A stretch of DNA of 7,741 nt from Methanobacteriota archaeon (GCA_005879045.1 VBLV01000125.1:1-7741); one strand, 5' to 3'. Shown: positions 1 through 5,727, numbered from the stretch's first letter. The notes: generated by a model from the sequence alone, not told the origin. Numbers and translations are program-made.

Positions 1-220
1 CTGAGATGGCCGGGAGGTTCGGGACAGCCACGGGATCAGTCATAAAGGTCGCGACCCCCACAATGACCATCATCGCGCCAAGGGAAAGATGCGCGAGCCC
101 CCATCCTCCGCCCAGCTTGTCAGTATCTTTCTTTTCGATTCCGATGGTGTTGAACACAACCATCAGGCAATTCACTGAAAATCCGATGAGACCCAGGCCC
201 ACGATATCTGTTGAGACCAC
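1..220 (-). CDS. Unidentified small membrane protein, N-terminal part (runs off left edge)
   Basis: The minus strand is open from a GTG at 220 to the window edge, giving 73 residues. I chose this start because GGGAGAGG lies at 234-227, about 6 nt upstream, and a TATA box lies at 258-265; a TTG one codon further up (223) is the alternative. Two hydrophobic segments are visible, about residues 5-25 and 43-60, joined by a short polar loop (GIEKKDTDKLGG), so it is an integral membrane protein with at least two helices. I do not recognise the family. Helix-loop-helix spacing loosely recalls AmiS/UreI-type channels, but no diagnostic motif is visible and I do not claim it. It is transcribed away from the monooxygenase operon. 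Confidence 0.6.
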   Translation of the reverse strand, partial: MVSTDIVGLGLIGFSVNCLMVVFNTIGIEKKDTDKLGGGWGLAHLSLGAMMVIVGVATFMTDPVAVPNLPAIS

Positions 221-226
221 CAATTG

Positions 227-234
227 CCTCTCCC
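227..234 (-). promoter_or_regulatory. Shine-Dalgarno site of the left-edge membrane protein gene
   Basis: GGGAGAGG on the minus strand, about 6 nt before the GTG at 220. It decides the start of that partial gene in the absence of an ATG. Confidence 0.5.
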
Positions 235-257
235 CCTCGCGGGGGTATCGACGTTCG

Positions 258-265
258 TTTTTAAA
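258..265 (-). promoter_or_regulatory. Archaeal TATA box of the left-edge gene
   Basis: The minus strand reads TTTAAAAA, the most A/T-rich octamer in this GC-rich intergenic region. Its centre is about 42 bp upstream of the GTG at 220. A start of transcription about 26 bp downstream would fall near 236, leaving a short leader that just contains the ribosome binding site. Confidence 0.55.
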
Positions 266-410
266 CCATTGTCTCTCGCCGCGCTGACGTCGTCTTCGAC
301 CGGTCGTCGTACCACAATCAACATCTAGCACGGCGGTTTAGACCGTCTCGGCGAACCGGAATGCGTATGGGACCGACGCGAGCCTTGAGTCAGACGTTCC
401 GCCTTCTTCT
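266..410. other. Divergent intergenic region
   Basis: This stretch separates the left-edge minus-strand gene from the plus-strand anchored protein gene. I see no RNA gene. A weak TATA-like GTTTAGA at 336-342 on the plus strand could serve the rightward gene. It would place the transcript start near 365, next to two ATGs (361, 367) that open a short frame MRMGPTRALSQTFRLLL ending at 414, overlapping the GTG at 411. That short frame may be a translated leader or chance. Confidence 0.3.
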
Positions 411-955
411 GTGAGGTGTCGGGTGAGGATTCGCATTGGAGTGCTGGTCGCCCTATCCCTTGCCGCCGCGACTCTGGCGGCTCCCCGTGTCGCGGCGAAC
501 GGCACGGGATCTGGAATCCTGACCGGCCAGGGGACTTTCGTCCTCACTCCGAGCGGATCGCTGAACTACACCCTTCATGCCTACTTAGCGGACATGGGGT
601 TCCCAGTTCGCCAAGGTGACACCTTGGTCTATACGTGGAGTGTCAACAACGGGTCCGGCCCTCCGGTGTACTTCGAGATTCACGGCCATCCCCCGGGACG
701 ATACGACGTATTCTTCAACACGACCTCGAGCTCGGTGAGCGGGGCCTGGACCGCTCCGGTCCAAGAGCCGTACATGGTCTACTGGAGGAATGATCAAACC
801 GTACCGTACGCGTGAATGTCACGTTCGCCTTCAATCTCGTGCAAGCCCAGTCGGACGTCTGGCCTTTATATCTCACGCCCCTAGGAGTTGCTCTCGTGGC
901 CCTTGCGGGCGTGTTCCTCAAGTTCAGGGAGAGGCGGACCCGTCCTCCCGAGTGA
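411..955 (+). pseudogene. Secreted C-terminally anchored beta-rich protein, frameshifted by a 5-bp tandem duplication
   Basis: Frame 1 starts at GTG 411 (or GTG 423, which has GAGGTG at 413-418 just upstream). It gives a signal peptide (hydrophobic residues about 9-24, cleavage near APRVAA) followed by a beta-rich extracytoplasmic domain, and stops at 813-815. The sequence continues seamlessly in another frame from 812 to the TGA at 953-955 with a typical tail: VNVTFAFN, a hydrophobic anchor (about 20 residues, LYLTPLGVALVALAGVFL) and a basic cytoplasmic end (KFRERR). At the junction ACCGT is repeated in tandem (798-807). Removing one copy reads DQTVRVNVTFAFN and gives one 179-aa protein. The domain (YTWSVNN, YFEIHGHPPG, GAWTAPV..PYMVYWRN) loosely resembles GOLD/emp24-type sandwich proteins, an uncertain assignment. 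It carries an HxH (H91, H93). Function is unknown; the gene ends about 130 bp before amoC. The break may be a real mutation, slippage variation or an assembly error. Confidence 0.7.
798..809 (+). repeat. Tandem ACCGT repeat at the frameshift site
   Basis: The sequence ACCGTACCGTAC contains two complete ACCGT units plus a partial third. Two copies put the upstream and downstream reading frames out of register; one copy restores them exactly. Confidence 0.85.
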
Positions 956-1084
956 CCGAATCTCCGCGGTAGTTGGCCCACAATCCCTGCGAAACGGGCT
1001 GACGGAAATCCTTATGACCTGACGAAGAGTTGCCGTGGCGGGCATGTCAGAGGTTGGCATGCGGAGCGGCGGGAGGGTCTGAAT
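956..1084 (+). promoter_or_regulatory. Leader and promoter region of the monooxygenase operon
   Basis: This stretch lies between the frameshifted gene and amoC. GGAAAT at 1004-1009 followed by CCTTATGA at 1010-1017 resembles an archaeal BRE/TATA pair, predicting transcription from about 1040 and a leader of about 45 nt. GGGAGGG at 1071-1077 is a good ribosome binding site 7 nt before the amoC ATG. GGCATG is repeated at 1041-1046 and 1057-1062. The TATA match is imperfect, so the operon might also be read through from the upstream gene. Confidence 0.4.
1044..1082 (+). other. Possible short leader ORF before amoC
   Basis: ATG 1044 opens a 12-codon frame (MSEVGMRSGGRV) that ends with TGA at 1080-1082, two bases before the amoC start. 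It lies only a few bases from the transcript start predicted from the TATA-like element at 1010-1017, as expected if read as a leaderless leader peptide. The frame overlaps the amoC ribosome binding site. With no conservation data this may be chance. Confidence 0.15.
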
Positions 1085-1669
1085 ATGGCGATGGCGACGT
1101 CAACGGGAAAGCCGGTCTTCAGCATTGCGGATGAAGGGAGGGCGCTTCGAAACCTCATGTGGATGTGGTGGATCACAGCGGTCACGTACAACGCGGTTGC
1201 GATCCCAGTAATTTGGGATCCGGCGCAACACTCGTTCTTGGTCCGTGACTCGACGTGGACGCCGCCGCACCTCATGATCTTTGGGCCGTTCTTCGCCCTG
1301 ATGATGTTCGAAGCGATCGTGTTCCAATTTTATGCGTTGAAGAAAGCGCAACCGTACATCCGCGGGGACATCCCGATCACCCTGTGGGTCTTCCCGATTA
1401 CGGTGTTCGGTTTCACCCTCGGCTCGATGCTCACGAACGAGATCGGTCACATCTTCCTGTTCCGGGAAGAGTTTTTCTCGATGCCGACTCATTGGAATTT
1501 CGTCTTGACGTTCATGTTCATCTATGCCGTGGGAGTGCCTGAGGTCGTCCGGGTCTTGTCCCGGCTCGGCCAGCTAGAGGCGAAGGCGAAGCAACTCGTT
1601 GCGACGTCGGTTCCGGCTCCCACTGCCGTCGCGGTCCGTGGAGGACGTCCAGCCGCCGCGCGAAGGTAG
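1085..1669 (+). CDS. amoC: Copper membrane monooxygenase subunit C (AmoC/PmoC-like)
   Basis: This is the integral membrane subunit of a CuMMO, the complex that uses O2 and copper to hydroxylate ammonia, methane or small hydrocarbons. The 194-aa length is close to archaeal AmoC and shorter than bacterial PmoC. Family motifs are clear: D45xxxH49 and the RDSTWTPPH segment ending in H62 match the CuC ligands (spacing +4 and +13, as in PmoC D156/H160/H173). NEIGH with N118 and H122, then PTHW with H136, match the CuD ligands (spacing +4 and +14, as in N227/H231/H245). About four to five hydrophobic segments are visible (roughly 23-44, 63-84, 97-117, 138-158). Residues after about 165 form an Ala/Val-rich tail of no evident function. 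The ATG at 1085 is preceded by GGGAGGG. It is the first gene of the operon; amoA follows after 11 bp. The substrate is not determined by these motifs. Confidence 0.93.
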   Translation: MAMATSTGKPVFSIADEGRALRNLMWMWWITAVTYNAVAIPVIWDPAQHSFLVRDSTWTPPHLMIFGPFFALMMFEAIVFQFYALKKAQPYIRGDIPITLWVFPITVFGFTLGSMLTNEIGHIFLFREEFFSMPTHWNFVLTFMFIYAVGVPEVVRVLSRLGQLEAKAKQLVATSVPAPTAVAVRGGRPAAARR

Positions 1670-1680
1670 GAGGGAGGCCC

Positions 1681-2484
1681 ATGGCCACAGCTACTGAAGA
1701 GGTCGCAGCAGCGAAGCCGTTCTTCACCACGCGGGTGATCACGTTCATCGCCTTCACGGCGACCCTGATCTTCTCGCAGAACATGCTCTCCGTGAGTTCG
1801 CAGATCGGCGTCGGCGACTGGGAGTTCTGGCTCGACTGGAAAGACTATGCGTGGGCCCCGTTCGTCTATACGTGGCTCGTCGCGGTCCACTTCCCGGTCT
1901 ATTCGTACGTGTTCAACAAGTTCTTCAAGGTCTACTTCGGCGCGACGCTCGTCCTCATGTTCTTCTTCTTGCAGCGGAACCTGATGATCCAGCTGTTCTA
2001 CGTGGGGATGAACAACTATCCGTTCAACTTCGTGCAACTGCCGTCGTACTTGCTCCCGGCCATGGCCACGGACTTCACCCTGGTCCTGTTCGGCCTCCGC
2101 AAGCACATGGGGTTGTACGTCCTGATCTCGTGCTTCCTGGCAGGCGTCCTCGTCGTTCCGGGCCACTTCTTGTTCCTGAACGTGCCGTTCCTGCTGACGA
2201 ACGTGGTCTATCCCGATCCGCTGAACACGGCGACGAACCACGTGATGCCCATGTGGAGCGTGATCCGGATGGTCATCCCGAAGGCGCCGATCCCTGCGTA
2301 TATCGCGGAGCAGTTCACGTGGCCCTTGCCGTATCGGTCGTTCTATGATCCGTACATCATCATGACGGGTTTCATGGGAATCATGGGCGTGGTGTGGTCT
2401 GGATTTACGTATATCTTCCTCAAGGCCATTTTCTACGCCATAGGAAAAACGACCAAACACTTCGTCGAACCGGCGGGGGCGTGA
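1681..2484 (+). CDS. amoA: Copper membrane monooxygenase subunit A (AmoA/PmoA-like)
   Basis: This is the second integral membrane subunit of the CuMMO. The hallmark is GDWEFWLDWKD at residues 45-55, equivalent to the GDWDxWxDWKD block of PmoA/AmoA. The rest is strongly hydrophobic, with about six helices (roughly 18-36, 58-79, 84-106, 121-139, 146-170, 226-253). Later blocks (NHVMPMWSVIRM, about 186-197; FTWPLPYRSFYDPYI, about 212-226) fit the position of the C-terminal region of PmoA. The length of 267 aa is longer than the usual archaeal AmoA (about 216) and nearer to PmoA (about 247). GGAGGGAGG at 1669-1677 supports the ATG at 1681, and the gene ends 4 bp before the next small gene. Family membership is secure; calling it AmoA rather than PmoA or hydrocarbon monooxygenase is only a naming choice. 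Confidence 0.92.
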   Translation: MATATEEVAAAKPFFTTRVITFIAFTATLIFSQNMLSVSSQIGVGDWEFWLDWKDYAWAPFVYTWLVAVHFPVYSYVFNKFFKVYFGATLVLMFFFLQRNLMIQLFYVGMNNYPFNFVQLPSYLLPAMATDFTLVLFGLRKHMGLYVLISCFLAGVLVVPGHFLFLNVPFLLTNVVYPDPLNTATNHVMPMWSVIRMVIPKAPIPAYIAEQFTWPLPYRSFYDPYIIMTGFMGIMGVVWSGFTYIFLKAIFYAIGKTTKHFVEPAGA

Positions 2485-2488
2485 CGCC

Positions 2489-2671
2489 ATGGTCCTTCCG
2501 ATCGCCCTGGCGTTCCCGGACGTGTGGTACGATACGGGCGTGAACGCCGTCGTCGGGACAGCCTCGTGGGTCATCGCCGGCCTGGCGACCGCCTACTTCG
2601 TGCTGAGGTGGCTCAAGAACTCGGAGAAGTTCTACGCGCAGCTCGAGGGACGCGGTCGCATGGGGAGGTGA
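2489..2671 (+). CDS. Small single-helix membrane protein between amoA and amoB (AmoX-like position)
   Basis: This is a 60-aa protein with a polar N-terminus, one clear membrane helix (about residues 18-40, with TASWVIAGLATAYFVLRWL) and a basic C-terminus (RGRGRMGR). It begins 4 bp after the amoA stop and ends 5 bp before amoB, so it is translated as part of the complex-encoding cluster. In ammonia-oxidising archaea a small helical protein, AmoX, is encoded with the other subunits and is regarded as a structural subunit; PmoD-type proteins play other roles in bacteria. Position and size argue for an additional subunit, but I see no sequence motif that proves homology to AmoX. The ribosome binding site is weak (GGGGGCG upstream), suggesting coupling to amoA translation. 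Confidence 0.75.
   Translation: MVLPIALAFPDVWYDTGVNAVVGTASWVIAGLATAYFVLRWLKNSEKFYAQLEGRGRMGR
2664..2671 (+). promoter_or_regulatory. Shine-Dalgarno site of amoB
   Basis: GGAGGTGA is a full-length match to the anti-SD sequence. It overlaps the stop codon of the preceding small gene and sits 5 nt before the ATG at 2677. It fixes the amoB start at 2677 although the frame is open much further upstream. Confidence 0.8.
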
Positions 2672-2676
2672 GCGAG

Positions 2677-3435
2677 ATGAAACACTCATCGATCGCCCTC
2701 GCCCTCGTGGCCGGCCTGCTCTTGACCGGCGTGCTCGTGCTCGCGACCGGCGCACGGGCCCACGAGCAAGAGACATCCGTCGACTGGGAGGTTGCGTACG
2801 CGAACCTTCGGGTCCTCGGACCGCCCGTGTACACCCGCTCGACGAGCTTGCCCGCGACCTGCACGGGCGGAACACCGGGGGTGATTAGCGGCGTCGGCGG
2901 CGCCTATCCCACGATCACGCTGTCGACGGGCGACTACCTCTGCATCACGTGGAGCTTCCGATACATCGGTGGCGGCGCCGTGCGTGGAGACCTTTTCTGG
3001 ATCACCCGCCTCGGCCTCGACTTTGGGACGGTGGGTCGCTACATTAACGGCGGGTGGATCGGCGCGTCGTCGTTCCCGATGATACCGAACACACAGTACA
3101 ACGCGACGTTGGTCATCCGCTCGATCCAGCCGACGTTCCGTCACCTGCACGTGGGAGTCTCAGTGCAAAACGTTGGGAACATCCCTGCGGCCCCGACGAC
3201 CCTGCCAATCCCGACCGGCGGTCCCGTGTTGTACGGACTCTTCACCGATGCGAGCGGAGCGGTCGTTGAACCGCTCCAAGGCGTGACCGTGCCGCCATTC
3301 GGCAACCTCCAGCTAATCGCACCCTGGCCTTGGGCCGTCGCGAGCACGATCGGGCAGATCCTGATCGGGTTCGCGTTCATCGGGATCATGTGGTGGTACG
3401 CCAGATATGAGAGCAAGCGGGGGGCGCGAGCATGA
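2677..3435 (+). CDS. amoB: Copper membrane monooxygenase subunit B (AmoB/PmoB-like)
   Basis: This is the extracytoplasmic copper-binding subunit of the CuMMO. The start at 2677 follows a perfect SD. Residues 1-28 are a signal peptide ending GARA; cleavage would make H29 the new N-terminal residue, exactly as required for the CuB site. The other two ligands are H156 and H158 in HLHVGVSVQNVGNIP, which matches the HxH block of PmoB/AmoB (HVHxxxNVxxxGxI). One cupredoxin-like domain (29 to about 205) is followed by a single membrane anchor (about 218-240) and a basic tail. There is no second cupredoxin domain, unlike bacterial PmoB (about 400 aa); archaeal AmoB shares this reduced plan. Two cysteines, C62 and C89, lie in the exported domain and could form a disulfide. 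The stop overlaps the next start (ATGA). Confidence 0.92.
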   Translation: MKHSSIALALVAGLLLTGVLVLATGARAHEQETSVDWEVAYANLRVLGPPVYTRSTSLPATCTGGTPGVISGVGGAYPTITLSTGDYLCITWSFRYIGGGAVRGDLFWITRLGLDFGTVGRYINGGWIGASSFPMIPNTQYNATLVIRSIQPTFRHLHVGVSVQNVGNIPAAPTTLPIPTGGPVLYGLFTDASGAVVEPLQGVTVPPFGNLQLIAPWPWAVASTIGQILIGFAFIGIMWWYARYESKRGARA

Positions 3436-3731
3436 CCCGCGAAGAGATGAACCTGCTTCCGCTCGGGTTCCTCGGTTGGCTCCTGTGCGTCACGGGTGCC
3501 GTGATTGCGAGCCTGCCGCAGTGGTTCGTCGTGCAGGTCGGCCGGGGAGCGACCGCCGCCTCGGCGGCGATCGAGGCGGAGATCATCGGGCTTCCGATCC
3601 TCTTCGTCGGGTCGCTATTGCTCATCATCGCGTGGCTTCCGGAGAGGACTCGCCGGTATCCAGAGATCCTCGAAACGACGATGACGCCGATTCCGAAGTA
3701 CTACCTCGAGGAGGCGGGGAAGGAGGCCTAG
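3432..3731 (+). CDS. Small two-helix membrane protein overlapping amoB ('Y' position)
   Basis: This 99-aa protein has two hydrophobic segments (about 9-28 and 50-69) around an Ala-rich loop (RGATAASAAIEAE), and an acidic/polar C-terminus containing ERTRRYPEI and PKYYLEEAGKEA. Its ATG overlaps the amoB stop codon (ATGA at 3432-3435), a strong sign of translational coupling and of equal production with AmoB. I do not recognise a family. Further small subunits (AmoY, AmoZ) have been proposed for archaeal ammonia monooxygenase, so a structural subunit or assembly factor is a reasonable inference, not a demonstrated one. Confidence 0.75.
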   Translation: MTREEMNLLPLGFLGWLLCVTGAVIASLPQWFVVQVGRGATAASAAIEAEIIGLPILFVGSLLLIIAWLPERTRRYPEILETTMTPIPKYYLEEAGKEA

Positions 3732-3763
3732 GCGGCTCTTCCCGAATCCGGGCCTCTGAAACA

Positions 3764-4528
3764 ATGACCTCTCCGCCGCCAACGCCGGGCCAGCGACCGC
3801 CTTCGGCATTGAACAAGAGGATCATCGCCGCGATGGCGGCGATCGTCTCCTTGATCATCGTCGGGTTGTACCAGTTCGACCAGGTCGCGGCCAGCATCTA
3901 CGCCTATTTTTACGGTCGTCTTCCATTCATCTCGAGTTCTCCCGTGCCTTCGGGCCTCTGGACCAAGGCACTTCTGAATATCCTTCTCGTCGGCCTCTTC
4001 CTCGCCCTCTCCCCGGTCCGACTCAAGGAGTCCTGGAAGGCCCACGGTGCCTACATGGGCTTCATGATCTCCCTCTTCTCCGAGATGTACGGCTTCCCTC
4101 TGACGATCTATCTCCTCTCGGGCGCCGCACCGAATTCCCCCCTGTTCGTGGGCTATGTGTGGGGCGTCGGCCAACTGGTCGGATCCCCGATCGTCATCGC
4201 GGGTCTCCTCTTGATCTACAAGGGCTGGAAGGAAATTGTGTTCCAACGGGGAGACGTCCTCGTCACGGACGGGATCTACACGGTCGTGCGGCATCCTCAA
4301 TACTTGGGCTTCATGCTGGTGACGCTGGGTCAGTTCGTGGTTTGGCCGACGATTGCCACCGCGATCCTGTGGCCCTTGCTTGCGGTGCTCTACTATCGGC
4401 AGGCGAAGCGGGAAGAGGCCATCCTCTTCGAAAAATTCGGGGACCGTTTCCGGGAGTACGCGAGCAAGACGCCGATGTTCTTCCCGAAGATCCCTCTGCG
4501 CCGCGGCCCAAAACCGGTATCGCCATAG
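3764..4528 (+). CDS. Integral membrane methyltransferase, isoprenylcysteine carboxyl / phospholipid methyltransferase family
   Basis: This 254-aa protein has a Pro-rich N-terminus and about five hydrophobic segments (roughly 20-37, 69-83, 97-119, 136-153, 182-211). The family signature is near the C-terminus: TDGIYTVVRHPQYLGFM (168-184), with the RHPxY block that helps bind S-adenosylmethionine. It is followed by KREEAILFEKFGDRFREYA (215-233) and PMFFP (237-241), the usual closing motif of ICMT/PEMT-like enzymes. These proteins transfer a methyl group from SAM to a membrane-associated acceptor (prenylated protein, phospholipid or quinone-like lipid); the acceptor here is unknown. The ATG at 3764 is chosen because the family-like sequence begins after it; no clear ribosome binding site precedes it. 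It follows the 'Y' gene by 32 bp on the same strand, so it may be the last gene of the monooxygenase operon. Confidence 0.8.
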   Translation: MTSPPPTPGQRPPSALNKRIIAAMAAIVSLIIVGLYQFDQVAASIYAYFYGRLPFISSSPVPSGLWTKALLNILLVGLFLALSPVRLKESWKAHGAYMGFMISLFSEMYGFPLTIYLLSGAAPNSPLFVGYVWGVGQLVGSPIVIAGLLLIYKGWKEIVFQRGDVLVTDGIYTVVRHPQYLGFMLVTLGQFVVWPTIATAILWPLLAVLYYRQAKREEAILFEKFGDRFREYASKTPMFFPKIPLRRGPKPVSP

Positions 4529-4544
4529 GACGACGGCGGATGGC

Positions 4545-5567
4545 TCAGGGGATGACGACGCCTCGGCCTTCGAGGGTCCCTTTCTTGAGCTGGTCGAGGA
4601 TGTCGTTGACTTCGTCGAGCTTGCCTTTCTGCGTGATCACGCGAACTTTTCCTTGACGGGTCAGCTCCATCAGCTCCCGGAGCTCGTCCCAATTGCCCAC
4701 GAGGCTCCCGAGGACGGAGAATTCGGAGAAGATCACATCGATGGCTTTCACGCTCAGCGTCCCGCCATAGCCGACGATGATCAAGGTCCCACCCTTGTGA
4801 AGCATCTTCATCCCGTTCGCAAGGGTCAGGTCGTTCCCCACGAGGTCGATCACGACGTCGGCGCCGCGATTCCCGGTGATGTCCATGACCTGCTTCACCG
4901 GATCTCGGCGGGCGTCGATCACCCGATGCGCTCCCATTTTTTCCGCGAGCCGAAGCTTGCTTTCGGCGACGTCGGCGGCGATAATCACGGCGTTGGTCAT
5001 GCAGCGTAGCAGTTGAAGCGCGATGTGACCGAGACCGCCGACGCCCATGACCACGACGTTGCTCCCGCTCGTCGTCCGGCTCGCGGCCTTCTTGACTGCC
5101 CGAATGGCGGTGAGGCCGGCATCGGCCAGCGGGGCGACATCGTCCGGCGCGAGGTCGTGGATTCGCACCAACGACCGCTCGGAAGTGCGAAGAACTTCCG
5201 CAAAGCCGCCGTCGGCGGTAATCCCGGGGAACACGAGGTTCTCGCAATGCATGTCCTCTCCGATTCGGCATGGTCGGCATGTACCGTCCGTGATGACCGG
5301 ATGCACGATGACCTTCTCGCCCTTCTTGAAAGAGGTTACGGCGTCGCCGACCTCCTGGACCACGCCGGCGTTTTCGTGGCCCAAGGTGTACGGCAAGTTC
5401 ACCTGGACCTTCTCCCGCCAAACGCCTTCCACGATATGTAAATCGGTGTGGCATACGCCCGCGCCCGTGACCCGAACCAAGACCTCGCTCGGATTCTTGA
5501 TTCGCGGGGCGTCGACATCAACGATTTTGAGAGGCTTGTCGTACGAGAAAAGCCGAGCCGCCTTCAT
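4545..5567 (-). CDS. adh: Zinc-dependent medium-chain alcohol dehydrogenase, NAD-type
   Basis: This 340-aa enzyme interconverts alcohols and aldehydes or ketones with NAD(H). The GroES-like catalytic domain has C39 (GVCHTD) and H64-E65 (GHENAG); the third catalytic zinc ligand position is D149 (PLADAGLT) instead of the usual Cys, a variant known from some bacterial ADHs. The structural zinc lobe reads D94-x2-C97-x2-C100-x7-C108: Asp replaces the first Cys, comparable to the Glu at that place in Sulfolobus ADH. The Rossmann fold shows GVGGLG (175-180), with D199 at the end of the second strand, indicating NAD over NADP preference. The ATG at 5567 gives the standard length and sits 26 bp downstream of a TATA element, so it is probably leaderless. 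It converges on the methyltransferase gene, with 16 bp between stops. It might oxidise an alcohol made by the monooxygenase, but this is inference. Confidence 0.93.
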   Translation of the reverse strand: MKAARLFSYDKPLKIVDVDAPRIKNPSEVLVRVTGAGVCHTDLHIVEGVWREKVQVNLPYTLGHENAGVVQEVGDAVTSFKKGEKVIVHPVITDGTCRPCRIGEDMHCENLVFPGITADGGFAEVLRTSERSLVRIHDLAPDDVAPLADAGLTAIRAVKKAASRTTSGSNVVVMGVGGLGHIALQLLRCMTNAVIIAADVAESKLRLAEKMGAHRVIDARRDPVKQVMDITGNRGADVVIDLVGNDLTLANGMKMLHKGGTLIIVGYGGTLSVKAIDVIFSEFSVLGSLVGNWDELRELMELTRQGKVRVITQKGKLDEVNDILDQLKKGTLEGRGVVIP

Positions 5568-5589
5568 GCTACATCGTATCGCGCGCACT

Positions 5590-5596
5590 CTATTTG
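5590..5596 (-). promoter_or_regulatory. TATA box of the alcohol dehydrogenase gene
   Basis: The minus strand reads CAAATAG within CCAAATAGAG. Its centre is 26 bp from the A of the ATG at 5567, so transcription would start at or next to the start codon. No ribosome binding site precedes this ATG, in agreement with a leaderless mRNA. Confidence 0.5.
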
Positions 5597-5690
5597 GCCC
5601 TTGCTGAGAGCCCAGTCGCGGGACGCAAACGGCATCAGATTCGAATCCGGACGGACCCGTTTGCGGGACGATCGACGGACGGCTCCGGGA

Positions 5691-5708
5691 CCACGTTAAA
5701 TACCGTGG
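5691..5708. promoter_or_regulatory. Short inverted repeat around the cupredoxin TATA box (possible operator)
   Basis: CCACG (5691-5695) and CGTGG (5704-5708) form a 5-bp dyad with an 8-bp spacer that contains the TATA element. A regulator bound here would block TBP. A dyad this short can arise by chance. Confidence 0.25.
5696..5702 (+). promoter_or_regulatory. TATA box of the cupredoxin gene
   Basis: TTAAATA stands out in GC-rich surroundings, with its centre about 29 bp before the GTG at 5728. This places the transcript start at or within a few bases of the start codon. Confidence 0.55.
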
Positions 5709-5727
5709 CGCGATTCCCCCGCAGGCG

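Larger units (their letters stand above)
5568..5727. other. Divergent promoter region between alcohol dehydrogenase and cupredoxin genes
   Basis: This 160-bp region holds a TATA element for each flanking gene, both placed about 26 bp from the start codon. I see no RNA gene or other repeat in it. Confidence 0.6.

Noticed and set aside
1..220. AmiS/UreI urea or amide channel
   Set aside because: Only 73 residues are visible and the similarity is limited to hydrophobic spacing; no diagnostic residues could be named.
865..872. TTTATATC as a promoter
   Set aside because: A good TATA match, but it encodes the PLYLTP segment at the membrane anchor of the frameshifted gene and no gene starts about 26 bp downstream in a useful frame.
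1522..2574. 350-aa open frame on the minus strand opposite amoA
   Set aside because: It is composed mainly of His, Arg, Glu and Asp runs with no family motif, the usual antisense shadow of a GC-rich membrane protein gene; amoA is certain on the other strand.
3407..3763. Upstream extension of the methyltransferase frame
   Set aside because: It overlaps the coupled small membrane gene in another frame and has shadow-like composition; family sequence starts only after 3764.
4529..4544. Transcription terminator between the convergent genes
   Set aside because: The 16-bp gap has neither a T-run nor a hairpin I can support.
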